DNA from: Desulfobacca acetoxidans DSM 11109
Lineage (GTDB): Bacteria > Desulfobacterota > Desulfobaccia > Desulfobaccales > Desulfobaccaceae
DNA length: 64,000 nucleotides
Direction: 5' to 3'
NCBI RefSeq assembly: GCF_000195295.1
Contig: NC_015388.1
Location: forward strand, 992,001 to 1,056,000
A program made the position numbers and the translations under genes. Below the pieces are notes generated by a model that saw only the letters and a program-made list of their open reading frames with translations, was not told the origin of the DNA and did not search any database. Positions 8,748 to 16,830 of the stretch are shown here, piece after piece; within the stretch, counting starts at the first letter, position 1, and each line of letters opens with the position of its first letter.

Positions 8748-9539
8748 ATGGCGGCGATGAATTTCTTGCAAGCGGCGGAATTTATCAGAAATGACCTGCG
8801 GTTGAAGACCCTGCCGGTGGCCGTGAATTTTCTCCGTGAAAAAGCCGCTTTGCCCGAAAAGACGAGACAACCCTCGGTGGCGTTGGGTAAACGGGTGACC
8901 ATCTGCCAGGGAGTTACCATGGCTCGGGTTTACGGTTGGACCGTCGGCTTGACTCAAGAAGACCTGATCTGCGTTCCGGCTATGATTCTATTCGGTTTTA
9001 CCGATGTCCCGGACCAGAGTGCTACGTTGGCCCGGCTATTTTGCGATGTTCATTTCATCAGCTCTCCGGAAAAGGCCCTGAGTGAAACCGGTGGTATGCA
9101 CCGTCTGGCCAACGGGGAGTTCGAGGCCCTACTGTTAACGCCGCTGGCAAAAAGCCCGAACGTTCCCGACACCGTCGTACTCTATGGCAATCCGGCCCAA
9201 GTGATGCGGTTGGCCCAGGCTTATAGTTACATTGCCGGGGAACGGACGCCGGGTCAGTTCGGCGGCAAGGTGGAGTGCGCCGATTACCTCATTGCTCCCT
9301 TTAAGACCGGCAAACCTCGGGTGGTGATTCCTGGTATGGGGGATCGGATTTTTTCCATGACCCAGGATGACGAAATGGTCTTTGCGCTGCCCGGTAAGGA
9401 CCTTGAAATTTTGCTGCAAGGGCTGCATGAGGCCGGCGATAAAATCGGGGCCCGCTATCCGGTAACCTTCTATCAGAATTTTCAGCCGGAATTTCCCAAG
9501 TATTATAAAACATTAGGTAAAGAATTAGGGATCTTCTAA
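8748..9539 (+). CDS. DUF169 family protein
   Basis: The 263-residue protein fits the DUF169 family, common in anaerobic bacteria and methanogens and of unknown function. Family hallmarks seen are an N-terminal LKTLPVAVNFL segment, CQGVTMARVYGWTVGLTQED with a conserved cysteine, MHRLANGEFEALLLTPL, and the C-terminal KPRVVIPGMGDRIFSMTQDD. A strong purine-rich ribosome-binding stretch (GGAGGGGGAG) directly precedes the ATG. There is no signal peptide or membrane helix, so it is probably cytosolic. It stands alone, separated from sdhCAB by about 500 bp. Confidence 0.85.
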   Translation: MAAMNFLQAAEFIRNDLRLKTLPVAVNFLREKAALPEKTRQPSVALGKRVTICQGVTMARVYGWTVGLTQEDLICVPAMILFGFTDVPDQSATLARLFCDVHFISSPEKALSETGGMHRLANGEFEALLLTPLAKSPNVPDTVVLYGNPAQVMRLAQAYSYIAGERTPGQFGGKVECADYLIAPFKTGKPRVVIPGMGDRIFSMTQDDEMVFALPGKDLEILLQGLHEAGDKIGARYPVTFYQNFQPEFPKYYKTLGKELGIF

Positions 9540-10039
9540 GATCTGGCGTAGCCCCCGGCCGGATAGGTTCTCTTTTTAACAGAGGCTTTCCAACCTGATT
9601 TCGAGGTTTGCAGCAGACAAGGGCTAGCTCTTAAAAACCCCAGGTCCGACTCCGAAGGTTCACGCCAGCCATTCCGCCTGTTATACGTTCTGTAATGCCT
9701 GCCAGCTTCCGAAAACACAAATAAGTCTTGACTTATTGTCACATTTCATTAAATTTTTATACCTGTGATTTTTGTAATTTCCATGACCTGTAAGTGGCCC
9801 GCCAACCATTAAAGTTGGTGCCGGAGAACTCCGGAAGGCGCCATACGCTTGGCTTTTCCGCCCAACGGCACTACGGTGCGGTACCGGCAGGCCCATCCTG
9901 AGGGGATAGATAAACAATTGAAAACAGGAAACCAGAAATTTAATTTTCTTGTTAACATCCGACGAATTTCCCCCGGTCGGTACGGCGGCGGGCGTCGGGA
10001 GGTGGGTATCACGCTCTAAGCATATGTAAAGGAGAAACC
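9540..10039 (+). other. 500-bp intergenic region before sdhCAB, with GC-rich inverted repeats
   Basis: No convincing gene is seen. The first 200 bases are unremarkable. About 9795-9905 is GC-rich with short inverted repeats (for example CCGGAG-AA-CTCCGG near 9822-9836), and 9905-9960 is AT-rich. It could hold the sdh promoter and a structured leader, but I recognise no riboswitch class and no clear -35/-10 pair. Confidence 0.4.
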
Positions 10040-10687
10040 GTGTTAGTCCAAAAAACCCTTACCAAGAACCCCCGCTCGGAGGCCTGGATAGAGCTGCTGG
10101 AATTGATCACCGGTCTATTCCTGGCCCTTTTTGTGCAGATGCACATCCTGGCGGTGTCCAACATTCTCTTCGGAGCTGCGGCCTTTGATCACAAGTCGGC
10201 CCAGATGGACGAGTATTACATCTCCCATGTGGCGATTGTTTTGGTATGTGCCGCAATTATTGCCCATGGCATCCTGGCGATGCGCAAGGCACCCTGGCGG
10301 ATACAGGAGGCGCAGATCGTCTGGCGTCATGCCAAACTGGTCCAACACGACGAAACCTGGTATTGGCTGGTGCAGATTGTCACCGGCGCTGCTGTTCTCA
10401 TTCTGGCCACCATTCATATTGCCGGGGTTCTTACCACCTGGCCCATCCAAGCCGCCCGCAGTGCCGCCCGGGTGCAGTCCGGCGGTTTTATTTTCTATCT
10501 GATCCTTATCGGCATTGCCGAAATTCATGCCTTTCTGGGTGTGTATCGCATCTTTATCAAATGGGGCTGGTGGCCGCGTAGACCGATTTTCAAATATCTG
10601 GTCTACACCGCCATTGCCTTTTCCACTTTAGGAGTCTTCGCCTTGTTTGTCTTTCTACTCTTTATTTCTGCGGGAGGCGCCCAATGA
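10040..10687 (+). CDS. sdhC: Succinate dehydrogenase/fumarate reductase diheme cytochrome b subunit
   Basis: The 215-residue integral membrane protein has five hydrophobic helices. Histidines lie in LFVQMHILAVS, ISHVAI, IIAHGILAM, ILATIHIAGV and GIAEIHAFLG, the pattern of the single-polypeptide, two-heme (type B, Wolinella-like) anchor. It passes electrons between menaquinone and the iron-sulfur subunit. It starts at GTG with AAAGGAG six bases ahead and overlaps sdhA by 4 bases. The gene order C-A-B and absence of a separate sdhD agree with the type B complex, which can run as fumarate reductase or succinate dehydrogenase. Confidence 0.9.
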   Translation: MLVQKTLTKNPRSEAWIELLELITGLFLALFVQMHILAVSNILFGAAAFDHKSAQMDEYYISHVAIVLVCAAIIAHGILAMRKAPWRIQEAQIVWRHAKLVQHDETWYWLVQIVTGAAVLILATIHIAGVLTTWPIQAARSAARVQSGGFIFYLILIGIAEIHAFLGVYRIFIKWGWWPRRPIFKYLVYTAIAFSTLGVFALFVFLLFISAGGAQ

Positions 10688-12504
10688 AGTGGCAAGACGC
10701 GCACATTACTGAGGTTCTGGTTATTGGCGCCGGTCTCGCCGGTGAACGGGTGGCGGTGGAAGCAGCCTCCCACGGTCATGAATGCACTATTTTGAGTCTG
10801 GTGCCGCCGCGCCGTTCTCACAGCACTGCAGCCCAGGGCGGTATGCAGGCCTCTTTGGCCAATGTCGCTATGGGCTACGGTGATAATACCGATCTGCATT
10901 TTGAAGACACCGTCAAAGGCTCGGATTGGGGCTGCGAGCAAGATGTGGCCCGCCGCTTTGTCAATCTGGCCCCCATCGCCGTCCGCCAGTTGGCTGCCTG
11001 GGGGGTCCCCTGGACCCGGGTCAAAGCCGGTAAAAAGATACTGCCCGATGGCCGGGAGATTGAGGACCTGCCCGAGAAAGAAGGACTCATCGCCCAAAGG
11101 GCCTTCGGCGGTACGGCCAAATGGCGGACCTGTTATGCGGCCGACGGTACCGGCCACGTTTTGCAGTATGCCATGGATTCCATGGTCTTAAAATTGGGCG
11201 TCACCGTGCATGACCGCCTGGAGGCGGTTGTCCTGATCCATGATGGCGAAAAATGTTACGGCGCCGTGGCCCGCTGTCTGCGCACCGGTGAGTTCCGGGC
11301 CTATCTGGCCAAGGCCACCGTTATTGCCACCGGCGGCTACGGCCGCATCTACGGTACCTCTACCAACGCCGTTATTAATGAGGGTTCCGGCATGGCCATT
11401 GCCCTGGCTACCGGCGTGGTACCCCTGGGCAATATGGAGGCGGTGCAGTTTCACCCCACCGGCATCGTTCCTACCAACATTCTGGTCACCGAAGGCTGCC
11501 GGGGTGACGGCGGTTTTCTCCTGGACAAAAATCTCCATCGATTCATGCCCGACTATGAACCGGTGAAAAAAGAACTGGCCAGCCGGGACGTGGTCAGCCG
11601 CCGGATGATGTATCACATCAATCAGGGGTTTGGGGTGGAAAGCCCTTACGGCCCGCACCTGTGGCTCGACATCCGCCATCTAGGCCGGGAGCATCTGTGC
11701 ACCAATCTTAGGGAGGTTTCTACCATCTGCTCCAACTTCCTGGGTATCGACTGCGCCGAGTCGCTGATTCCGGTGGTTCCCACCCAGCATTACTCAATGG
11801 GCGGCGTGCGTACCAACATCGATGGAGATGCCTATGGTCTCAAGGGTCTATTTGCCGCCGGGGAATCTGCCTGTTGGGATATGCACGGTTTCAACCGCTT
11901 GGGCGGTAACTCCTTGGCTGAGACCCTGGTGATGGGCATGGTGGTGGGCGATCGGGTAGCCGATTACGTCAAAGAGGCCGTAGTGGACTTCCCGCCGACC
12001 CTAGTGAGCGATTTTGTCAAGCAGCAGGAACAGCGGGTGAAGGATCTCCTGGCGTCCAAGGGATCGGAATACGTCTACGATCTGCGCAAACAGATGGAAG
12101 AAACTCTCTCTAATAAGGTGGGCATCTTCCGGAACGAAGGAGACCTGAAAGCGGCAGTGGAAAAACTATCAGAGCTCTATGGGCGTTGCCAACAGCTCCG
12201 GTTGCGTTCCAACGGCCTGGGTCCCAACCCTGAAGTTGGCGCCGCCTTGCGTCTGCCGGGTATGCTCCGGTTGGCCCTTTGCATAGCCGATGGTGCCTTG
12301 CAGCGGACAGAAAGCCGGGGCTCACATTATCGGGAAGACTATCCCAAACGGGACGACGCCAACTGGCTGAAACGAACCCTGGCCTACTGGCGGCCGGGCG
12401 CCCAGATGCCGGAATTGAACTACGAACCCGTCACTATAATCGAACTTCCTCCCGGGGATCGCGGCTATGGCGAAGCCTCCGGCGCGACTCAACTAGGCGA
12501 TTAG
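10684..12504 (+). CDS. sdhA: Succinate dehydrogenase/fumarate reductase flavoprotein subunit
   Basis: The 606-residue FAD-binding catalytic subunit interconverts succinate and fumarate. The Rossmann motif VLVIGAGLAGERVAVEA opens the protein. The covalent-FAD histidine lies in RRSHSTAAQGGMQASLAN. Substrate-site segments include VQFHPTGIVPTNILVTEGCR, the Arg of ELASRDVVSRRM, and HYSMGGVRTNIDG. The C-terminal domain (LGPNPEVGAALRLPGM onward) is complete. It overlaps sdhC by 4 bases and is followed by sdhB within 12 bases of the stop, so the three subunits are co-translated. Confidence 0.96.
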   Translation: MKWQDAHITEVLVIGAGLAGERVAVEAASHGHECTILSLVPPRRSHSTAAQGGMQASLANVAMGYGDNTDLHFEDTVKGSDWGCEQDVARRFVNLAPIAVRQLAAWGVPWTRVKAGKKILPDGREIEDLPEKEGLIAQRAFGGTAKWRTCYAADGTGHVLQYAMDSMVLKLGVTVHDRLEAVVLIHDGEKCYGAVARCLRTGEFRAYLAKATVIATGGYGRIYGTSTNAVINEGSGMAIALATGVVPLGNMEAVQFHPTGIVPTNILVTEGCRGDGGFLLDKNLHRFMPDYEPVKKELASRDVVSRRMMYHINQGFGVESPYGPHLWLDIRHLGREHLCTNLREVSTICSNFLGIDCAESLIPVVPTQHYSMGGVRTNIDGDAYGLKGLFAAGESACWDMHGFNRLGGNSLAETLVMGMVVGDRVADYVKEAVVDFPPTLVSDFVKQQEQRVKDLLASKGSEYVYDLRKQMEETLSNKVGIFRNEGDLKAAVEKLSELYGRCQQLRLRSNGLGPNPEVGAALRLPGMLRLALCIADGALQRTESRGSHYREDYPKRDDANWLKRTLAYWRPGAQMPELNYEPVTIIELPPGDRGYGEASGATQLGD

Positions 12505-12516
12505 GAGGTGTCCTTC

Positions 12517-13248
12517 ATGGAGAATCGCACCCTCAACTTCAGCATCTTCCGCTATAACCCCGCCACGCCGGATATTAAGCCTCGGATGCAGGATTATCAA
12601 TTGGATGAAACGCCGAACATGACGGTCTTTATAGCCCTCAACCGATTACGGGAGGAGCAGGACCCATCCCTGATATTTGACTTTGTCTGCCGAGCCGCCA
12701 TCTGCGGTTCGTGCGCCATGCTGATCAACGGCAGACCCCGCCTGGCCTGCAAGACCCTTACCATCGACTTGCCGGAGAATATTACGCTTATGCCCCTGCC
12801 GGTCTTCAAGTTGGTGGGAGATCTCTCGGTGGATACCGGCGTCTGGTTCCGTCATATGGGTATGCGTACGGAATCCTGGATTCACGCCGACCAGAAGTTT
12901 AATCCCAAGGCCCAGGAAGAGCGCATGGATAATCCCACCGCCTTGGATATTTACGAGGCCGAGCGCTGTATAGAATGCGGCTGTTGTATTGCCGCCTGTG
13001 CTACGGCCAATATCCGGGAGGATTTTTTAGGAGCTGCGGGCATTAACCGTATTGCCCGCTTCCTCATCGACCCGCGGGATAAGCGCACCCCGTCCCAGGT
13101 CTTCGAAGTAGTCGGTACCGATGAGGGTGTGTTCGGCTGCATCGGTCTGATGGCCTGCGATGTCCTCTGCCCGATGGAGATCCCCCTGCAAACCCAACTG
13201 GCCCTGGTCCGCCGTAAGATGATGGGAGCAGCGATTGCCAGGCGGTAA
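12517..13248 (+). CDS. sdhB: Succinate dehydrogenase/fumarate reductase iron-sulfur subunit
   Basis: The 243-residue electron-transfer subunit carries three cluster motifs in order: the [2Fe-2S] ferredoxin fold (CRAAICGSC, then a lone Cys in PRLACKTL), [4Fe-4S] (CIECGCCIAAC), and [3Fe-4S]/[4Fe-4S] (CIGLMACDVLCPMEIP). The start is at ATG 12517, which AGGAGG (12503-12508) precedes at ideal distance; a GTG 9 bases upstream is also in frame. It is the last gene of the operon, and a long stem-loop lies about 50 bp after the stop. Confidence 0.95.
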   Translation: MENRTLNFSIFRYNPATPDIKPRMQDYQLDETPNMTVFIALNRLREEQDPSLIFDFVCRAAICGSCAMLINGRPRLACKTLTIDLPENITLMPLPVFKLVGDLSVDTGVWFRHMGMRTESWIHADQKFNPKAQEERMDNPTALDIYEAERCIECGCCIAACATANIREDFLGAAGINRIARFLIDPRDKRTPSQVFEVVGTDEGVFGCIGLMACDVLCPMEIPLQTQLALVRRKMMGAAIARR

Positions 13249-13297
13249 TTAAGTATAAAAGTTCATAATAAGCGGTGAGGAAGTAGTCACGGCCCAA

Positions 13298-13327
13298 CGA
13301 GGGAAGAGGAAGACACTCTTCCCTTCG
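13298..13327 (+). terminator. Stem-loop after sdhB
   Basis: CGAGGGAAGAG and CTCTTCCCTTCG form an 11-bp stem with one bulge around the loop GAAGACA. No long U-run follows directly, so it may act as a processing or stability structure rather than a classical intrinsic terminator of the sdh transcript. Confidence 0.45.
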
Positions 13328-13377
13328 TTCAAGGAAACCAAAAATTGTAGGTTTTGGCACCGAAAAAGAAAAATTCG

Positions 13378-13406
13378 TTGGCCAAATCTTTTTGGAAGTG
13401 TATAAT
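13378..13406 (+). promoter_or_regulatory. Promoter of tRNA-Arg
   Basis: TTGGCC (13378-13383), a 17-base spacer and a perfect TATAAT (13401-13406) lie 45 bases before the mature tRNA 5' end, in position to drive the tRNA gene. Confidence 0.5.
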
Positions 13407-13450
13407 GAATATTTAATTTAAGATTGTACGGTGTATTAAGACAACAAAGA

Positions 13451-13527
13451 GCGCCCATAGCTCAGCTGGACAGAGCAACGGACTACGAATCCGTGTGTCG
13501 GGAGTTCGAATCTCTCTGGGCGCGCCA
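13451..13527 (+). tRNA. tRNA-Arg (anticodon ACG)
   Basis: The 77-nt cloverleaf folds fully. The acceptor stem is GCGCCCA/TGGGCGC. The D arm is GCTC/GAGC. The anticodon stem ACGGA/TCCGT holds loop CTACGAA with anticodon ACG. The T arm is GGGAG/CTCTC with loop TTCGAAT. Discriminator G and an encoded CCA finish it. It decodes CGN arginine codons. It is the integration site of the decayed element to its right and is followed by an intrinsic terminator. Confidence 0.97.
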
Positions 13528-13536
13528 AGAATATCA

Positions 13537-13570
13537 AGGGGTTAGCTCATTTAGTTAACCCCTCTTTTTT
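13537..13570 (+). terminator. Intrinsic terminator after tRNA-Arg(ACG)
   Basis: AGGGGTTA (13537-13544) pairs with TAACCCCT (13556-13563) around an 11-base loop, followed by CTTTTTT. The sequence from the tRNA CCA through the first stem arm is repeated, inverted, at 41835-41856. Confidence 0.8.
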
Positions 13571-13599
13571 GCCTTGGTGTCCATATAGGTGTCCAAGCG

Positions 13600-13930
13600 T
13601 CAAATTTTCTCATCCACGAGTCGCCTGAGTTCATCCCTCCCCACGGTGTTGTATCGTTTGAAGACGCTCATGGTCTTGTGGCCGCTTACCGCCATAATCC
13701 GAAAGTAGTCATGGCCTTCCTGGCGCCAGTTATTGATAGCCGTATGACGCAGGTCGTGAAAGGTAAAATCTTCGATCCCTGCCGCCTTGCAGGCCGTTTC
13801 CCCCTGGGTGTGGCAGGATAGCCCCATATCAAATATTCGCTTCCTGTAAAATCAATGCCGTCAACTCTTTTGAAAGATCATCGGAAAGCCGGATACGGAG
13901 ACCCGTACGTCCGGTTTGACGAGGGGAAGG
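13600..13930 (-). pseudogene. Remnant of a tyrosine recombinase (phage-type integrase)
   Basis: The last 75 residues are intact in one frame: HDLRHTAINNW with the HxxR box, SGHKTMSVFKRY with the catalytic Tyr, and the C-terminus LRRLVDEKI. A neighbouring frame just upstream on this strand (about 13850-13925) encodes GRTGLRIRLSDDLSKELTAL, the beta-strand region that normally precedes this part, so the gene is frameshifted and truncated. It ends about 70 bp from the tRNA-Arg(ACG) 3' end and points at it, the typical place for an integrase of an element sitting in that tRNA. The rest of the gene is lost before the IS. Confidence 0.75.
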
Positions 13931-14105
13931 GGCAAGCTTTGCATGGTCTGCTGGCCTTTTGCCGCGCCCCCCGAAAGGGCTGATACTCTGGAAGCTTCGG
14001 ATGGACCTGCCGGTGTTGCAGTGTTGGGGGAGCACCGCCCACCATTCCTTGATCCATTCTCAGACTGCTGAAGTACTACGTAGTATCAGGAAGAGTCAGA
14101 AGAAC

Positions 14106-15818
14106 TTACCCTTCCAGAGGCTTGATTTCCCCTCCGCCTATTTCATAGCCGAGGGCTCTGGCAATCTGCACATGGAGTTCGGAGGGTTTTTCAAAGAGTC
14201 GCTCCGGCTTGGCTTCTTCAGAGAGCAGAAAGATGGCTGTTCTGAGGGAGCGCATCTCTTCAATGGCTTCTTTGGCATTGAGCAGGAGACCCGCCTTATC
14301 CAGTCGGCTGTCCAATATGCCCTGATAGGTCAGGGCCGCCATGCAGACAAAGACATGAATAGGGATCTTGGACTCAGTCCAGTGGTATTGGGGGGTCAGA
14401 GCAGATTGAAAGAGGGTCTGCGGACGGTTGAAACTCTCTCCCAAAAGACCGCGACCCACGGCCAGACCGCAGACCTCTTGGGCCTGCCAATCGAGCCGGT
14501 CGGTGCGGACAACCATTTTGCCCATTTTTTGCAGCATAGCGGCACACTGGCGGCGGTTAAGCTGCGACTGGACAAAAGATCTGCCATCTTCCCGGCCAAA
14601 GGTCAATTTCATGACCTCAAAGTCCAGGGATAGATCTTTGCAGCGAGAGACAAAGCGGCCTTTGATTTCCCGTATGAAGCTCTCCAGGGGCTGCGACCGA
14701 AGTTCGCGTTGCCAAATGATCAAGTCCTGTCGGAGCTTTTGTAGCCTGTCCCGCAACTCCCGCCGCATTTTTCTATACAAGGCCGGGTCAAAAAGTATGA
14801 AGGCCTGCTCTTTTTCCGCTCGGCTGGGACCGAAATAAAGGATGCTGAGGTGTTCTTCGCCCAGGGACCGGAGACGAAGGTTATGTTTGCAGGGAAGAAC
14901 TTGATAGGCGCGGGTAGAGACGCTGAGCAGTTCCGGGTAGGCGTCCGGCGATACGACAGCAATAAAGCGAACGTGGTCCTTGTCGGCAATCTTCTCACAC
15001 AGAGGAGCGGCATTAAGGTTGGCACCGATGAGGACGGTAAGGTCTTGAAAAGAGGTGCCAAGGAAAGAAACCTTGGCAAGCAGATTATCCACCATCGGCC
15101 CGAAGTGTTTGATGACCGGTTCACCTTCATCAATGGTCTGATAATATAAAGGAATCCCCCGGCGATTAGTCAACAGGGCAATTTTTACCTGATGCTTGGG
15201 CGTTTTGTTAAACCGAACGGAGCTTACCGGGCTGCGACCGATAAAGGCATTCTGGCCTGCCGACGGGAACAGCAGACCGGTTTCCATCAACAGATGAGCA
15301 TTTTCTTCCACTGACACCGAGGCAATCACCTTTTTAAAAAAACGGTTTTTGATCTTTTCCAACTCCGCAGTGCGGATGCGGTCCCAATGGTTCCAAAAGT
15401 TTTGAGAGCTCAGGGAAATAAGGCGAACCGGCCTGATCCGTTGGATATCCGTCTGCTCGAACCAGGCTGCCAACTTCCTTTTGCTTGTAGGGGCAATGGC
15501 GCGGTTCATGGCGGCATAGAAAATAATCTCGCCCAACGAGGGACCGCGAATCTTTTTGCCGGGCGGAAGGATTTCGTCGATGATGCCAACCAGATCTATC
15601 TTCAAATCTAAGGCGTGGATGAGAAAAACTGAACCATATTCTTTGGGTGAAAAGCCTTCGGGAAGATTGCCTTCTCTGACCTCGAAGAGGGACCGGACAT
15701 TATCGGCGGTGCCTAAGCAGACCTGATTGACTATGGTCGGTCTGCCTTTGATGCGTTGGGATTCCCGGATATAATAATACGTCAGGTCTTTTTTGACTTT
15801 CTTATGAAGATGGGCCAT
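14106..15818 (-). CDS. IS1634-type (IS4 superfamily) transposase
   Basis: The 570-residue DDE transposase begins MAHLHKKVKKDLTYYYIRES and continues GRPTIVNQVCLG, the opening usual for IS1634 elements, and is full length. The C-terminal half contains a large insertion domain and the IHVFVCMAALTYQGILD stretch typical of the family. I could not find confident terminal inverted repeats, so the element ends are not placed. It lies inside the decayed integrated element behind tRNA-Arg and separates it from the two-component genes. A different, truncated relative lies at 30276-31082. Confidence 0.88.
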   Translation of the reverse strand: MAHLHKKVKKDLTYYYIRESQRIKGRPTIVNQVCLGTADNVRSLFEVREGNLPEGFSPKEYGSVFLIHALDLKIDLVGIIDEILPPGKKIRGPSLGEIIFYAAMNRAIAPTSKRKLAAWFEQTDIQRIRPVRLISLSSQNFWNHWDRIRTAELEKIKNRFFKKVIASVSVEENAHLLMETGLLFPSAGQNAFIGRSPVSSVRFNKTPKHQVKIALLTNRRGIPLYYQTIDEGEPVIKHFGPMVDNLLAKVSFLGTSFQDLTVLIGANLNAAPLCEKIADKDHVRFIAVVSPDAYPELLSVSTRAYQVLPCKHNLRLRSLGEEHLSILYFGPSRAEKEQAFILFDPALYRKMRRELRDRLQKLRQDLIIWQRELRSQPLESFIREIKGRFVSRCKDLSLDFEVMKLTFGREDGRSFVQSQLNRRQCAAMLQKMGKMVVRTDRLDWQAQEVCGLAVGRGLLGESFNRPQTLFQSALTPQYHWTESKIPIHVFVCMAALTYQGILDSRLDKAGLLLNAKEAIEEMRSLRTAIFLLSEEAKPERLFEKPSELHVQIARALGYEIGGGEIKPLEG

Positions 15819-16146
15819 AGAGCTGTCCTTGCGTAGTTATTAGGTTGGCATGCAAAGGCGTATCACACTGACTAATGCTGCGTTTCACTAACCTGAATAT
15901 CGGTCGTAATAAACTAATTCATCAAATAAATTTTAAACTATTTATTAAGCTAAAAAAGTTGTCATAAAAACCTAATTTTATAGGTAAGATTTCTTACCTA
16001 GATAAAAATGTCTACTTTCGGGCAAGAACAGGCTACCGCACTTCCCGCCCAGTTCTAGCAGGCAACGTGGCAATCGAGGGAATCTGGCACGCCGGTAGCA
16101 AAAGAGCGGCAGACTCCGTCTGGCAGCTCCCCACCTCGGATGACTA
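15819..16146 (-). other. 328-bp region between IS and response regulator
   Basis: Probably contains the IS right end and an AT-rich stretch (15900-15980). No gene is seen. A perfect 20-bp palindrome lies at 15981-16000 and is listed separately. Downstream of the response regulator this region shows no clear intrinsic terminator. Confidence 0.4.
15981..16000. promoter_or_regulatory. Perfect 9-2-9 palindrome (possible operator)
   Basis: TAGGTAAGA-TT-TCTTACCTA is a perfect inverted repeat. A 2-base loop is too small for a stable RNA hairpin, so a dimeric protein site is more likely. It lies about 150 bp beyond the 3' end of the NarL-type regulator gene, and no gene start is nearby, so its role is unclear. 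Confidence 0.4.
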
Positions 16147-16830
16147 CTACAAGAGCAGCACTTGATCGGAGGTGTAGCCTTTCTGAATGGCATAGCGCAC
16201 TAATTCGGCTATCTTCCGACATCCGAGCTTGCGCATCATGTTAGCCCGATGGTGTTCAACGGTGCGGGAGCTGATAAAGAGCACTGCGCCGATTTCTTTG
16301 CTCGATTTGCCTTCGGCAATGAGGCGGAGAATTTCTTTTTCCCTTTTAGTCAGGGGATCTTCGGGAAATTGAGAGCGGTCTTCCCGATATTTGCGGAGGA
16401 GCAAGTCCTTTAGCTGGGGTGAAAGCAGGGGAGAGATATACGTTCCTTGTTGGCGGATGGTATCGATGGCAGAAAAAAGCTCTGTGTCGGCGTCTTCTTT
16501 TAAGAGGTAGCCATCGGCGCCGACGCTCAGAGCATAATTGAGATATTCATTACTTTTGTGCATGGTGAGGATCAAGATTTTCAGCTTTGGATACCGTTTT
16601 TTAATTTCCTTGGCAGCCTCCAGACCCTGTATCTGGGGCATGGAGATATCGAGCAGGATTAAATCTGGGACGGTCTGCTTCAACATCTCTAACAATTCGA
16701 CGCCGTTGCTGGCCTCGCCGATAATTTTTAAGGCCGGATTGGCATTAATAATTTTTCTAATGCCTTGCCGGAACATGACATGATCATCGGCAATAATTAA
16801 GGTGTAAGGCTTCATCAGAAATCCTTTCAT
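16147..16830 (-). CDS. NarL/FixJ-family response regulator
   Basis: The 227-residue two-domain regulator has a receiver with acidic pair ADDH, phosphoacceptor Asp in LILLDISMP (about residue 61), Thr/Lys positions in LTMHKS and GADGYLLK, then a LuxR-type helix-turn-helix (LTKREKEILRLIAEGKSSKE, continuing with SSRTVEHHRANMMRKLG). It overlaps the kinase gene by 4 bases, so the two are a cognate pair. The ATG five codons in (MKPYTL) is an equally good start. The target genes are unknown. Confidence 0.93.
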   Translation of the reverse strand: MKGFLMKPYTLIIADDHVMFRQGIRKIINANPALKIIGEASNGVELLEMLKQTVPDLILLDISMPQIQGLEAAKEIKKRYPKLKILILTMHKSNEYLNYALSVGADGYLLKEDADTELFSAIDTIRQQGTYISPLLSPQLKDLLLRKYREDRSQFPEDPLTKREKEILRLIAEGKSSKEIGAVLFISSRTVEHHRANMMRKLGCRKIAELVRYAIQKGYTSDQVLLL

